Position numbers and translations under genes: made by a program. The notes under the pieces are model-generated. The model did not search any database, was not told the origin of the DNA, and was given only the letters and a program-made list of their open reading frames with translations. Of a stretch of 64,000 nt of DNA, positions 55,569 to 64,000 are shown in pieces. Source of the DNA: Saccharibacillus sp. CPCC 101409 (lineage in GTDB: Bacteria > Bacillota > Bacilli > Paenibacillales > Paenibacillaceae); contig NZ_JAULSA010000002.1 of assembly GCF_030518235.1 (NCBI RefSeq), positions 620,001 to 684,000 of the forward strand. The letters are read 5' to 3'. Numbering within the stretch: position 1 is the stretch's first letter; each line of letters begins with the position of its first letter.

Positions 55569-55598
55569 TTGGCTTTGTGTTCCGAAAAGCGATATAAT
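55569..55598 (+). promoter_or_regulatory. SigA promoter of dxs
   Basis: -35 TTGGCT (55569-55574), 18-base spacer, -10 TATAAT (55593-55598), leaving a 130-base leader. Confidence 0.65.
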
Positions 55599-55734
55599 AC
55601 CGGTAATTACGGCTTATGCGCATACGCCGAATCGTTACGGACTCCGTGTCCGCGCATACGCCTTATTCGAAATTATTCGCGCTTAACCAGCAACCGATAT
55701 CAGGAATAATGAAGGAAAGCGGGGGGATAGACAT

Positions 55735-57639
55735 ATGCTGCTTCCACAAATCACTCAACCCGGCGATCTGAAGAAGCTGCAGGCCGATCAGTTGGCGCCT
55801 CTCGCCCAGGAAATTCGCCAGTTTTTGATTGAAAAGCTGTCGGTAACCGGGGGCCATCTGGCTTCCAACCTGGGCGTAGTCGAACTGACGCTGGCGCTGC
55901 ATTACTGCTACGAGAGTCCCAAAGACAAATTTATTTTCGACGTGGGTCACCAGGCCTACGTGCATAAGGTATTGACCGGACGGCAGGACCGCTTCGACAG
56001 CCTGCGCAAATACAAAGGGCTGTGCGGATTCGTCAAACGGACGGAAAGCGAGCACGACGTCTGGGAAGCGGGCCACAGCAGCACGTCGCTGTCCGCGGCG
56101 ATGGGCATGGCGATGGCGCGCGATCTCAAAGGCGAAGACAACAAAGTAGTGGCGATTATCGGCGACGGCGCGCTGACCGGCGGCATGGCGTTCGAAGCGC
56201 TGAACCATATCGGCCACGAAAAGAAAAACCTGCTCGTGATCCTGAACGACAACGAAATGTCCATCGCGCCGAACGTCGGCGCCATGCACAACTACTTGAG
56301 CCGGGCGCGCGCGGACAAGCATTATTTGCGGGCCAAAGAAGACATCGATTCGCTGCTGAAGAAGATCCCGGCGATCGGCGGGAAACTTGCGCGCACGGCC
56401 GAGAAAGTCAAAGACAGCCTGAAGTATATGATGGTGCCGGGCGTGCTGTTCGAAGAACTGGGCTTCAAATACATCGGCCCGATCGACGGGCACGATCTGC
56501 CGACCCTGATCGATACGTTCAAGCAATCCGACAATATCGACGGCCCGGTGCTGGTGCACGTGGTCACGACCAAAGGCAAAGGTTATCAGCCGGCGGAAGC
56601 CGATTCGCACAAATGGCACGGCATTTCGCCGTACAAGATCGAATCCGGCAAAACGCTCAAATCGGCGGGCAACCCGATGTACACCGAAGTGTTCGGCAGC
56701 ACGCTGATCGAACTTGCGGAGCAGGACGAGCGCATCGTCGCCGTAACGCCGGCCATGCCGGGCGGTTCCGGGCTGATGGAGTTCGCGGCGAAATTCCCGA
56801 AACGGATGATCGACGTCGGCATCGCCGAGCAGCATGCCGCGACGCTCTGCGCCGCGATGGCGCTCGAAGGGATGAAGCCGGTGTTCGCCGTATATTCGAC
56901 CTTTATGCAGCGCGCCTATGACCAGATCGTGCACGATATCTGCCGGCATAACGCCAACGTCATGTTTGCGATCGACCGGGCCGGTTTTGTCGGCGCCGAC
57001 GGCGAAACGCATCAGGGCGTATACGATATCGCTTTCCTGCGGCATATTCCGAATATGGTGCTGATGATGCCCAAAGACGAGAACGAGCTGCGTCATATGA
57101 TGAAGACCGGACTCGATTACGATAAAGGACCGATCGGCGTGCGCTATCCGCGCGTCAACGGCCTCGGCGTTCCGCTGGACGAGACATTGGTTCCGATTCC
57201 GATCGGCAGCTGGGAAAGTCTGCGCGACGGCGAAAGCTGCGCGATTCTGGCCGTCGGTCCGATGGTGCAGACCGCGTTGGCCGCAGCCGATCTGCTCAAG
57301 TCTTCCGGCATCCAGGCCGGCGTCGTCAACGCGCGCTTCCTGAAGCCGCTCGACGAAGAGATGCTGACCGATCTGGCCGAACGCGGCGTGAAGCTGCTGG
57401 TGCTGGAGGAAGCGTCGCAGGCCGGCGGCCTCGGCGGAGCGGTGCTGGAATTCTACGCTTCGCGCGGGATCGATCACGCCGAAGTGCGCATCCTGGGCGT
57501 GCCGGACTGCTTTATCGAACACGGCAGCATCAAGGAACAGCAGCAGGAAGCCGGCCTGACGGCCGAGCATGCCGCCGAGCTGATTCGCGAGACCGTGTCC
57601 CGCAGCCGCCTTTCGCTCAAAACCGGTCTTCCGTCCTGA
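55735..57639 (+). CDS. dxs: 1-deoxy-D-xylulose-5-phosphate synthase
   Basis: 634 residues. Thiamine diphosphate motif [31 protein letters not shown], catalytic glutamate in [10 protein letters not shown]-like [16 protein letters not shown], and [25 protein letters not shown]. Condenses pyruvate and glyceraldehyde 3-phosphate; first step of the MEP pathway. GGGGGGA precedes ATG. Confidence 0.97.
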   Translation: MLLPQITQPGDLKKLQADQLAPLAQEIRQFLIEKLSVTGGHLASNLGVVELTLALHYCYESPKDKFIFDVGHQAYVHKVLTGRQDRFDSLRKYKGLCGFVKRTESEHDVWEAGHSSTSLSAAMGMAMARDLKGEDNKVVAIIGDGALTGGMAFEALNHIGHEKKNLLVILNDNEMSIAPNVGAMHNYLSRARADKHYLRAKEDIDSLLKKIPAIGGKLARTAEKVKDSLKYMMVPGVLFEELGFKYIGPIDGHDLPTLIDTFKQSDNIDGPVLVHVVTTKGKGYQPAEADSHKWHGISPYKIESGKTLKSAGNPMYTEVFGSTLIELAEQDERIVAVTPAMPGGSGLMEFAAKFPKRMIDVGIAEQHAATLCAAMALEGMKPVFAVYSTFMQRAYDQIVHDICRHNANVMFAIDRAGFVGADGETHQGVYDIAFLRHIPNMVLMMPKDENELRHMMKTGLDYDKGPIGVRYPRVNGLGVPLDETLVPIPIGSWESLRDGESCAILAVGPMVQTALAAADLLKSSGIQAGVVNARFLKPLDEEMLTDLAERGVKLLVLEEASQAGGLGGAVLEFYASRGIDHAEVRILGVPDCFIEHGSIKEQQQEAGLTAEHAAELIRETVSRSRLSLKTGLPS

Positions 57640-57745
57640 GGACGGAACTCGGATCGGGCGATTGCGCGAAGGGTTCGCCGTCCGAACGGGCGGCGGACTT
57701 TACGCGGCGGGCGCGCTCATTTTACGATAGAAAGAGAGCCTGATT

Positions 57746-58594
57746 ATGGCGGTGCAAAAAGAAAGAATCGACGTTCTGCTCGTCGAGCAGGCGTATTACG
57801 AAAGCCGCGAGAAAGCGAAAGCGGCCGTTATGGCCGGTCTCGTCTTCGCCGACAACGAACGGATCGAAAAACCGGGCATGAAAGTGCCTCGCGAAGCTTC
57901 CCTGCACGTCAAAGGGAATGTGCATCCGTACGTCAGCCGGGGCGGACTCAAACTTGAAAAAGCGCTCAAAACGTTCGGCATCGGGATGAACGAGCGGGTG
58001 ATGCTCGATATCGGTTCGTCGACCGGAGGCTTTACCGACTGCGCGCTGCAAAACGGGGCTTCGTACGTCTATGCGATCGACGTCGGCTACAACCAGCTCG
58101 ATTGGTCGCTGCGTAACGACGAGCGGGTCTGCGTGATGGAGCGCACCAATTTCCGGTATACGACGCCGGAAGAATTGACGGGACCGGAGCCGGATTTTGC
58201 CAGCATCGACGTTTCGTTTATTTCGCTGCGCCTGATTCTGCCGCCTCTGCTCCAGCTGCTGCGCCGTCCGGCCGAAGTGGCCGCGTTGATCAAGCCGCAG
58301 TTCGAAGCCGGACGCGAAAATGTGGGCAAATCCGGCGTCGTCCGCGATCGCAAAGTGCATGAGGACGTGCTCAAGGAAGTGCTCGGCTTTGCCGTCGAAC
58401 TGGGCTTCGAGATCGGCGGACTGACGTTCTCGCCGATTACCGGCGGGGAAGGAAACGTCGAATTTCTGGCGTATCTGCGTCTTCCGGAAGTCGAAGCGGC
58501 GCGGGCAAGCGCGGACGAGATCCGGGAGCTTGCGTCCGCCACCGCGGCCGAAGCCGCGCGAACCTTTCAAAGAAACTCATCCGCCGAACGGTGA
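57746..58594 (+). CDS. TlyA/YqxC family rRNA methyltransferase
   Basis: 282 residues: N-terminal S4 RNA-binding domain (RIDVLLVEQAYYESREKAKAAVMAGLV) and FtsJ-type methyltransferase (MLDIGSSTGGFTDCALQNGASYVYAIDVG; IKPQFEAGRENVGKSGVVRD). In mycobacteria TlyA 2'-O-methylates rRNA; the Bacillus orthologue YqxC holds the same place between dxs and ahrC. Confidence 0.92.
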   Translation: MAVQKERIDVLLVEQAYYESREKAKAAVMAGLVFADNERIEKPGMKVPREASLHVKGNVHPYVSRGGLKLEKALKTFGIGMNERVMLDIGSSTGGFTDCALQNGASYVYAIDVGYNQLDWSLRNDERVCVMERTNFRYTTPEELTGPEPDFASIDVSFISLRLILPPLLQLLRRPAEVAALIKPQFEAGRENVGKSGVVRDRKVHEDVLKEVLGFAVELGFEIGGLTFSPITGGEGNVEFLAYLRLPEVEAARASADEIRELASATAAEAARTFQRNSSAER

Positions 58595-58648
58595 GTTTCT
58601 TTGCGTTGAATAGGTGAATTTCTCACATCGGTACAGAGGGGGAGTCTG

Positions 58649-59098
58649 ATGAAAGGACAACGTCATATCAAAATCCGCGAGATTATCTCGAACCGAGATA
58701 TCGAAACGCAGGACGAACTCGTAACCGCGCTGCGCGCGTCCGGATTTCAGGTCACGCAGGCCACGGTGTCGCGCGATATCAAGGAACTGCTGCTGATCAA
58801 AGTGCCGCTGGACGACGGCCGCTACAAATATTCGCTGCCGACCGACCAGCGCTACAACCCGGTTTCCAAGCTCAAGCGCGCGCTGGTGGACAACTTTGTC
58901 CATATCGATCATTCAGGGAATCTGGTCGTGATGAAATGCCTGCCGGGCACCGCGAATTCCATCGCCGCCCTGCTGGACAATATGGAATGGTCGGAAATCA
59001 TGGGAACGATCTCGGGCGACGACACGATCCTGCTGATCTGCCGCGAACCGGAGAATAGCCAGACCGTGATCGGCCAAATTATGGGATTCATTTCCTAA
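58649..59098 (+). CDS. argR: Arginine repressor
   Basis: 149 residues (AhrC of Bacillus). DNA-binding domain [35 protein letters not shown], then the arginine-binding hexamer domain with [19 protein letters not shown] and [14 protein letters not shown] (GDDT binds arginine). Represses arginine synthesis and activates catabolism. GGGGGAG precedes ATG. Confidence 0.96.
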   Translation: MKGQRHIKIREIISNRDIETQDELVTALRASGFQVTQATVSRDIKELLLIKVPLDDGRYKYSLPTDQRYNPVSKLKRALVDNFVHIDHSGNLVVMKCLPGTANSIAALLDNMEWSEIMGTISGDDTILLICREPENSQTVIGQIMGFIS

Positions 59099-59117
59099 AC
59101 TTTATCGAGGTGAGTGC

Positions 59118-60848
59118 ATGCTAGTTGCATTGTCCATTCGCAATCTCGCCGTCGTCGAAGCCGTCGACGTTCATTTTTATCAAGGATTCCATGTGCTGAC
59201 CGGGGAAACCGGCGCCGGCAAGTCGATCATTATCGACGCGCTTGGCCTGATCGCCGGCGGACGGGGGTCGTCCGACTTGATCCGCTACGGTGCGGACAAA
59301 GCGGAAATGGAAGCGCTATTCGAACTGCCCGAGGAGCATCCCGTGTGGAAAACGCTGGAGCAGCTCGGGATCACCGCATCGCCCGAAGAGCATCTGGTCA
59401 TCCGTCGGGAAGTCAACGCGCAGGGCAAAAGCACGTCGCGCATCAACGGGCAGCTTGTCAATCTGACGATGCTGCGCGAAGTCGGCGAACAGCTGGTCAA
59501 TATCCACGGACAGCACGAGCACCAATCGCTGCTGCGCCCGGAAAGCCATCTGGGTCTGCTCGATTCCTACGGCGGCGACACGATCGGGCCGGTCAAAGCG
59601 GCTTACCAGCAGGAATACTCGGCGCTGGCGCGCCTGGAGCGCGAACTGCGCGAGCTGCGGGAAACCAGCCAGAAGTCGCTGCAGATGCTCGATATGTACC
59701 GTTTTCAACTGGAGGAGATCCAGGCGGCGAATCTCAAGGTCGGCGAAGACGTCGAGCTGGCGGACGAACGCTCCAAGCTTGCGCACAGCGAGAAGCTGAT
59801 GGAATCCGTATCGGAAGGGTACAACCTGTTGTACGGAGACCGCGGTATCGAAGCGATCAACTCGGCGATCTCCAGTCTGGAAGACATCGAGAACTACGAT
59901 TCCAAAGCGATGCAGCCGATTCTGGAGCAGCTTCGCAGCGCTTTCTACCAGCTTGAAGACGCCGCGTTCCAGCTCCGGGATTACCGCGAGAATATCGAAT
60001 TCAATCCGGGACGCCTGGAAGAAGTCGAGGAGCGCCTGACTCTGCTGTCGAGCCTGCGCCGCAAATACGGCGACAGCGTGGAGCAGATTCTGGAGTACTA
60101 CGACCGCATCCACCGCGAAACGGATATGATCGAGAACAAAGACGAGCGGATGGAGTCGCTGACCGCCGAGCGGGACAAGCAGCTGGAGAAAACGCTGCGT
60201 CTCGCCCGCGAGCTCAGTTCGCTGCGCCGCGATTGCTCGCGCGATCTGGCCCGCCAGATCGAGAGCGAATTGAAGGATCTGCAAATGCAGCGCACTTCGC
60301 TCGAAGTGCGGCTGGAGCCGATCCAGGACGCGCGCGGTTTCGAGTTCGAAGGACGCCGCGTACGGTTGACCCGCCAGGGCGTCGACAGCGCGGAATTCCT
60401 GATCTCGCCGAACCCCGGCGAACCGCTGCGGCCGCTCGGCAAGATCGCGTCGGGCGGCGAGCTGTCTCGGATCATGCTGGCGCTCAAAAGTATTTTCGCC
60501 CGCCACGACCGCGTACCCGTCCTGATCTTCGACGAAGTCGATACGGGCGTCAGCGGCCGGGCGGCGCAGTCGATCGCCGAGAAGCTGGTCAAGCTGTCGG
60601 CGGACTGCCAGGTCTTCTCGATCACCCACCTGCCGCAGGTGGCGTGCATGGCGGATCATCAGTACCTGATCGAAAAAAAGGTCGAAGGCGAGCGTACGAT
60701 GACCCAGGTGGAATCGCTGACCGAGGAAGGGCGAGTAACCGAACTGGCCCGGATGCTCGGCGGTGTCGAAATTACGGAGAAAACGCTGCATCACGCGCAG
60801 GAAATGCTCAAACTCGCGGAAGAACGCAAAAGCGAGCGAGCTTCCTGA
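59118..60848 (+). CDS. recN: DNA repair protein RecN
   Basis: 576 residues, SMC-like. Walker A TGETGAGKSIIIDALGL near residue 30, long coiled coils (about 150-360), signature IASGGELSRIMLALKSIF and Walker B VLIFDEVDTGVSG. Early actor at double-strand breaks. ATG has GAGGTGAG upstream; 19 bases after argR. Confidence 0.96.
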   Translation: MLVALSIRNLAVVEAVDVHFYQGFHVLTGETGAGKSIIIDALGLIAGGRGSSDLIRYGADKAEMEALFELPEEHPVWKTLEQLGITASPEEHLVIRREVNAQGKSTSRINGQLVNLTMLREVGEQLVNIHGQHEHQSLLRPESHLGLLDSYGGDTIGPVKAAYQQEYSALARLERELRELRETSQKSLQMLDMYRFQLEEIQAANLKVGEDVELADERSKLAHSEKLMESVSEGYNLLYGDRGIEAINSAISSLEDIENYDSKAMQPILEQLRSAFYQLEDAAFQLRDYRENIEFNPGRLEEVEERLTLLSSLRRKYGDSVEQILEYYDRIHRETDMIENKDERMESLTAERDKQLEKTLRLARELSSLRRDCSRDLARQIESELKDLQMQRTSLEVRLEPIQDARGFEFEGRRVRLTRQGVDSAEFLISPNPGEPLRPLGKIASGGELSRIMLALKSIFARHDRVPVLIFDEVDTGVSGRAAQSIAEKLVKLSADCQVFSITHLPQVACMADHQYLIEKKVEGERTMTQVESLTEEGRVTELARMLGGVEITEKTLHHAQEMLKLAEERKSERAS

Positions 60849-61171
60849 GCTTTTTAAGCCCAAAAGATCCCGAAACCCGTTGCCAAGCTCCGGGGCGTCT
60901 ACTGCGGCGCCTCCGGAACTCTGCGCAGGCAGATTGCCTCCGTCCGTTCGAAAGCGGATTCGGCAAAGATGCCGATTTACGGTTTTGGGATTTTTTGTTT
61001 GAATTTACGGCGTAACCCGATATACTAGAAATAAGCGAAGATTTGGCACATCCGGCAGGAAAGCTTCGAAAGGTGTCGAATTTTTAAGTATAGTGAAGAT
61101 AAAAAGAAAGAACGTTTCTGTGGAATACAGAGGATTCGGCCGATCGGCCGGATAAGAAGGAGGAACAAGCT
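60849..61171. other. recN-spo0A intergenic region (323 bases), spoIVB absent
   Basis: No ORF of useful size and no serine-protease or PDZ remnant in any frame. It contains a SigA-like -10 (TATACT at 61021-61026, preceded by TTGAAT), a SigH-like promoter and an 0A box, described separately. Confidence 0.7.
61055..61083 (+). promoter_or_regulatory. SigH-like promoter overlapping an 0A box, spo0A
   Basis: -35 GCAGGAAAG (61055-61063), 11-base spacer and -10 GTCGAATTT (61075-61083) fit the SigH pattern RNAGGAWWW-N11/12-RNNGAATWW at most positions. TGTCGAA (61074-61080), the 0A-box core, lies across the -10. Confidence 0.55.
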
Positions 61172-61978
61172 TTGCCAAACATCGAAGTTATGCTCGCGGA
61201 CGACAACCGGGATTTCGTTCACATGCTCCAGGAGCACATTTCCGCTCAGGAGGGAATGACCGTAACCGGCGTCGCTTATAACGGCGAAGAAGTGCTTGGA
61301 CTGCTGCAGAATGCCGAACGCGCGCCGGATATTCTGATCCTGGACATCATCATGCCGCATCTGGACGGCCTGGGCGTATTGGAGAAACTGCAGGGGCTGC
61401 AGCTCAATCCGCGTCCCAAAGTCATCATGCTGACCGCGTTCGGCCAGGAGAATATTACGCAGCGCGCGGTTGAACTGGGAGCGGCCTATTATATTCTGAA
61501 GCCGTTCGATATCGAGGTGCTGGTGAACCGGGTGCGCCAAATGCTCAATATCCCGTCTTCGCCGATTACGCCGCCGGCATCCGCCGCGCCGCCGAAGCCG
61601 AGTATCGGCTCGCTGTCCAAAGGCAAGACGCTCGACGCCAGCATCACGTCGATCATCAACGAGATCGGAATCCCCGTGCACGTGCGCGGCTACAAGTATC
61701 TGCGCGAAGCGATTACGATGGTATACCACAATATCGAGATCCTGGGCTCCATCACCAAGACGCTGTACCCGTCGATCGCCGAGAAATACGCCACGACGCC
61801 TTCTCGCGTCGAACGCGCCATCCGTCACGCGATCGAACTGGCCTGGGCCCGCGGCTCGGTGCAGAACATCAGCGATCTGTTCGGCTACACCGTGAACATC
61901 ACCAAGTCCAAGCCGACCAATTCGGAGTTTATCGCGATGATCGCGGATAAACTGCGGATCGAGCATAAGGTGAGCTGA
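61172..61978 (+). CDS. spo0A: Sporulation master regulator Spo0A
   Basis: 268 residues. Receiver domain with acidic pocket ADDNRD, phosphoacceptor D in [15 protein letters not shown] near residue 55, and KPFD; a variable Pro/Ala linker (about 125-150); then the conserved Spo0A DNA-binding domain ([54 protein letters not shown]). TTG 61172 has AAGGAGG seven bases upstream. All key residues look intact although the neighbouring spoIVB is missing. Confidence 0.97.
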   Translation: MPNIEVMLADDNRDFVHMLQEHISAQEGMTVTGVAYNGEEVLGLLQNAERAPDILILDIIMPHLDGLGVLEKLQGLQLNPRPKVIMLTAFGQENITQRAVELGAAYYILKPFDIEVLVNRVRQMLNIPSSPITPPASAAPPKPSIGSLSKGKTLDASITSIINEIGIPVHVRGYKYLREAITMVYHNIEILGSITKTLYPSIAEKYATTPSRVERAIRHAIELAWARGSVQNISDLFGYTVNITKSKPTNSEFIAMIADKLRIEHKVS

Positions 61979-62021
61979 GAGCTTCGGGAAGCGATCAAGA
62001 TTTAAGTCTCCTGCCAACAAA

Positions 62022-62073
62022 AGCCGCCGTTGATCGGGTTCTTGTACATACCCCGATCAACGGCGGTATTTTT
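62022..62073 (+). terminator. Terminator of spo0A
   Basis: GCCGCCGTTGATCGGG and CCCCGATCAACGGCGG arms, 12-base loop, then TATTTTTA. Confidence 0.9.
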
Positions 62074-62127
62074 ATCGCAAATTCTCTATGTAAGTTTCGA
62101 TACCCGTCACATTTACCCGTTTGTAAT

Positions 62128-62149
62128 ATACCCTACATAGGTATAGTAT
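62128..62149. promoter_or_regulatory. CsoR-like operator candidate
   Basis: ATACCCTACATAGGTATAGTAT closely resembles the copper-responsive CsoR operator of Bacillus (TACCC-TAC-N-GGGTATG type). It overlaps the probable promoter of the YdhK gene. Confidence 0.5.
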
Positions 62150-62194
62150 ATACATAAGAGTAACCGCCAAGACCATACAACGGGAGGAATAACC

Positions 62195-62770
62195 ATGCAG
62201 AAAAAAATGATGCTTCTTTTCGTCTCCGCCGCGGCTTCGCTTGCGCTGCTGGCCGGCTGCTCGTCCGGTTCGAACGAGTCGCGGCAGGCGGGAAGCGGAA
62301 GCGAGACCGGTTCCAGCCAGGGCGATATGGCCGGGATGAACCACGGTTCGTCGGGCGAGATGCCGGAAGGACTGCAAGACGCCGCAAATCCCAAATACCC
62401 GGTAGGCACCGAAGTCACGATCCGAGGCGAACATATGGAAGGCATGGACGGCGCGACAGGAACCGTAACCGGCGCTTACGATACCACGATTTATTCGCTG
62501 TCCTATACGCCGACCACCGGGGGAGATCCGGTAACGGATCATGAATGGATCATTCACGAAGAGCTGAAAAACGCCGGCAGCGAGCCGCTCAAGCCGGGCG
62601 ACAAAGCGATCATCGAAGCGGATCATATGGAAGGCATGAGGGGCGCCGAAGCGACGATCGATACGGCGGAGCAGGGCGTGATCTATATGCTGGACTACAC
62701 GCCGACAACCGGCGGAGAGACGGTCAAGAACCATATGTGGGTAACGGAAGACGAGCTTTCGGCGAAGTAG
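62195..62770 (+). CDS. YdhK family lipoprotein (DUF1541, two copies)
   Basis: 191 residues. Lipoprotein signal with lipobox LLAGC near residue 23, a polar Ser/Gly and Met/His linker (DMAGMNHGSSGEMPEG), then two DUF1541 repeats (about 68-127 and 130-190) each with EHMEGM or DHMEGM and YTPTTGG. DUF1541 proteins are linked to copper handling in Firmicutes; the Met/His content and the CsoR-like operator agree. Anchored on the outer membrane face. GGGAGGA before ATG. Confidence 0.87.
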   Translation: MQKKMMLLFVSAAASLALLAGCSSGSNESRQAGSGSETGSSQGDMAGMNHGSSGEMPEGLQDAANPKYPVGTEVTIRGEHMEGMDGATGTVTGAYDTTIYSLSYTPTTGGDPVTDHEWIIHEELKNAGSEPLKPGDKAIIEADHMEGMRGAEATIDTAEQGVIYMLDYTPTTGGETVKNHMWVTEDELSAK

Positions 62771-62789
62771 AAACAAGCTAAAAAACAAA

Positions 62790-62819
62790 GAAGTCTCGGC
62801 GCAGCATACGGGGCTTTTT
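62790..62819 (+). terminator. Weak terminator after the YdhK gene
   Basis: AAGTCTCG and CGGGGCTT pair with some G-U pairs, followed by TTTT. Confidence 0.4.
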
Positions 62820-62990
62820 TGCTTTCTGCGCTTTTTACAACGATGAGTCCCGGTATACAAGTGGCAGCCTGGTCGTTTGCGGGTAAAGATAGAAAGAGAC
62901 GTTCGACTTTTTTCTCAGCGTCGGAACGCAATCGGCAGTCCCGGCAGCGGGCGTATTTTAGCGAAAGTATCGAAAGGAAGAGAACCTACT

Positions 62991-63239
62991 ATGCGAACCA
63001 TTTATATCCATATTTTATACGATAACGGCGTCGAGAGGCAGTATGTATTCGATTCGAGCGAAGAACTGACGCATGCCGAGATGGAGATTGCGGTAAAGGA
63101 ATTCAAAGACGCGTATATTACGCCGGCTTTCCGCGGGGAAAAACCGACGGTCGGCGAGCATATGACGTTCGAAAGCGAAGGACGCGACATCAATGTCAAT
63201 CTGAGTAAAGTGTCGGAGATCGTGTTCAGCATACGGTAG
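62991..63239 (+). CDS. Small protein, unknown (82 aa)
   Basis: Begins MRTIYIHILYDNGVERQYVF, a mixed alpha/beta small protein without cysteine or membrane segment. ATG 62991 has AAAGGAAG 11 bases upstream; the longer frame above is not supported. Followed by an SDR-like gene after 42 bases. Not recognised. Confidence 0.65.
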   Translation: MRTIYIHILYDNGVERQYVFDSSEELTHAEMEIAVKEFKDAYITPAFRGEKPTVGEHMTFESEGRDINVNLSKVSEIVFSIR

Positions 63240-63281
63240 CATTCGGAGCGCTGCCCGGCTATTCCAAAGGAGGAGACGAAA

Positions 63282-63923
63282 TTGAACGTACTGGTCATCG
63301 GAGCGAACGGACAGGTGGGAAGCCGGCTGGTCCGGCTGCTCAAGAGCGAAGGCGTGCACGAAGTCAGAGCGATGGTGCGCAAGCACGAGCAGGAAGAAGA
63401 GCTGCATCAAGCAGGCGTAGAAACGGTATTCGCCAATCTGGAAGATCGGGTGGAAACGCTGGCCGAAGCGATGAGAGGCAGCGACGCGATCGTATTTACG
63501 GCCGGTTCGGGCGGAAGCACCGGGGCGGACAAGACGCTGCTGATCGATCTCGACGGCGCGGTCAAAACGATGGAAGCGGCCTCCCTGGCCGGAATCAAGC
63601 GCTATGTGATGGTCAGCGCGATGCAGGCGCATAACCGGGAGAACTGGGCGGACGCGATCAAACCGTATTACGCGGCGAAACATTATGCGGACCGGATGCT
63701 GGAATCGACGGGGCTGGACTATACCATTCTGCGTCCGGGCGGCCTGACCAACGATCCGGGCACGGGACGGGTGGAAGCGCAGGAGAATCTGGAGCGGGGT
63801 TCGATTTCGCGCGAAGATGTGGCGGCCGCGATCTCGGCGGCGTTGGAGAACCGGATCACCTACCGCAGAGCGTACGACCTGGTTGCCGGCGATACGCCGG
63901 TAAGCGAGGTCTTCGGCGGCTGA
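63282..63923 (+). CDS. NAD(P)-binding SDR-like protein (YhfK/NmrA-like)
   Basis: 213 residues. Atypical SDR of the NAD(P)-binding_10 family: VLVIGANGQVGSRLVRLL with the G-x-x-G-x-x-G motif, VRKHEQEEEL, VFTAGSGGSTGADKTLLID and YAAKHYADRMLESTGLDYTILRPGGLTN near residue 128. Probably a NADPH-dependent reductase or nucleotide sensor. TTG 63282 has AAGGAGGAG seven bases upstream. Confidence 0.88.
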   Translation: MNVLVIGANGQVGSRLVRLLKSEGVHEVRAMVRKHEQEEELHQAGVETVFANLEDRVETLAEAMRGSDAIVFTAGSGGSTGADKTLLIDLDGAVKTMEAASLAGIKRYVMVSAMQAHNRENWADAIKPYYAAKHYADRMLESTGLDYTILRPGGLTNDPGTGRVEAQENLERGSISREDVAAAISAALENRITYRRAYDLVAGDTPVSEVFGG

Positions 63924-63954
63924 GCGGGATCGAAACGAAAGGAGACGGTGGGAG

Positions 63955-64000
63955 ATGGAATCCGGCTATACGCAGGCGCAAAAAGAAACGATGAAGCAGC
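63955..64000 (+). CDS. Start of a gene cut by the window end
   Basis: ATG after GGTGGGAG opens a frame MESGYTQAQKETMKQ that runs to the last base. Too short to identify. Confidence 0.45.
   Translation, partial: MESGYTQAQKETMKQ

Overview
The window looks like chromosome of a GC-rich, low-repeat Firmicute of the Paenibacillaceae (Paenibacillus, Saccharibacillus and relatives). This is inferred from the gene content: a Bacillus-type Fnr with a C-terminal cysteine cluster, Spo0A, AhrC/RecN, the Asp23/AmaP/DUF2273 set, MntR, Zur, several TTG/GTG starts behind strong GGAGG ribosome sites, and three exported proteins carrying the 'copper amine oxidase N-terminal' stalk domain common in that family. 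The genus itself is not proven by the sequence. I saw no tRNA, rRNA, prophage, transposase gene or CRISPR array.

Layout. 0-15 kb is a mixed metabolic and stress region: OsmC, AspA, a luciferase-like monooxygenase, an exported serine hydrolase, an SDR with a divergent WYL regulator, a short Crp-like regulator, a YitT membrane protein behind an unusual structured leader, a YdaT-like protein, an MFS transporter, an FMN reductase and a fused MsrA/MsrB. 15-21 kb is an AraC-controlled cluster of two Gfo/Idh/MocA dehydrogenases, two TIM-barrel isomerases and ThuA, probably for oxidative breakdown of a glycoside or cyclitol. 21-23 kb has a uracil-DNA glycosylase, an HxlR regulator and a membrane-anchored protein. 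23-31 kb is an anaerobic module (fnr, adhE, pflB, pflA) with four good FNR boxes. 31-34 kb holds a large exported repeat protein. 34-41 kb holds zur-yidD, T-box-metG, the zinc ABC transporter with two Zur boxes, and mntR. 41-64 kb is mostly conserved core: a GH10-like lipid-free exported protein, yqhQ, pepP-type peptidase, efp, lysC, accBC, asp23-amaP, nusB, folD, xseAB, ispA, dxs, tlyA, ahrC, recN and spo0A, followed by a YdhK lipoprotein and an NAD(P)-binding protein.

How it works together. The 23-31 kb block is a coherent fermentation switch: Fnr senses oxygen loss and the FNR boxes sit about 41 bases upstream of plausible -10 elements of adhE and pflB. The 37-40 kb block is a zinc-uptake operon under Zur. 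The dxs-ispA, accBC-folD and xseAB genes are the usual housekeeping neighbourhood upstream of spo0A, but spoIVB, normally between recN and spo0A, is absent.

The most unusual signals are non-coding. Upstream of yitT there are tandem modules of ribosome site, short ORF and hairpin, the two hairpins sharing architecture with compensating stem changes, which looks like a translational cascade. There is also a short FNR-box-to-terminator unit that could make a small RNA, a 241-bp TA-flanked MITE sitting on a stop codon, a 385-bp inverted-repeat element with 50-bp tandem repeats, and a large palindrome between nusB and folD.
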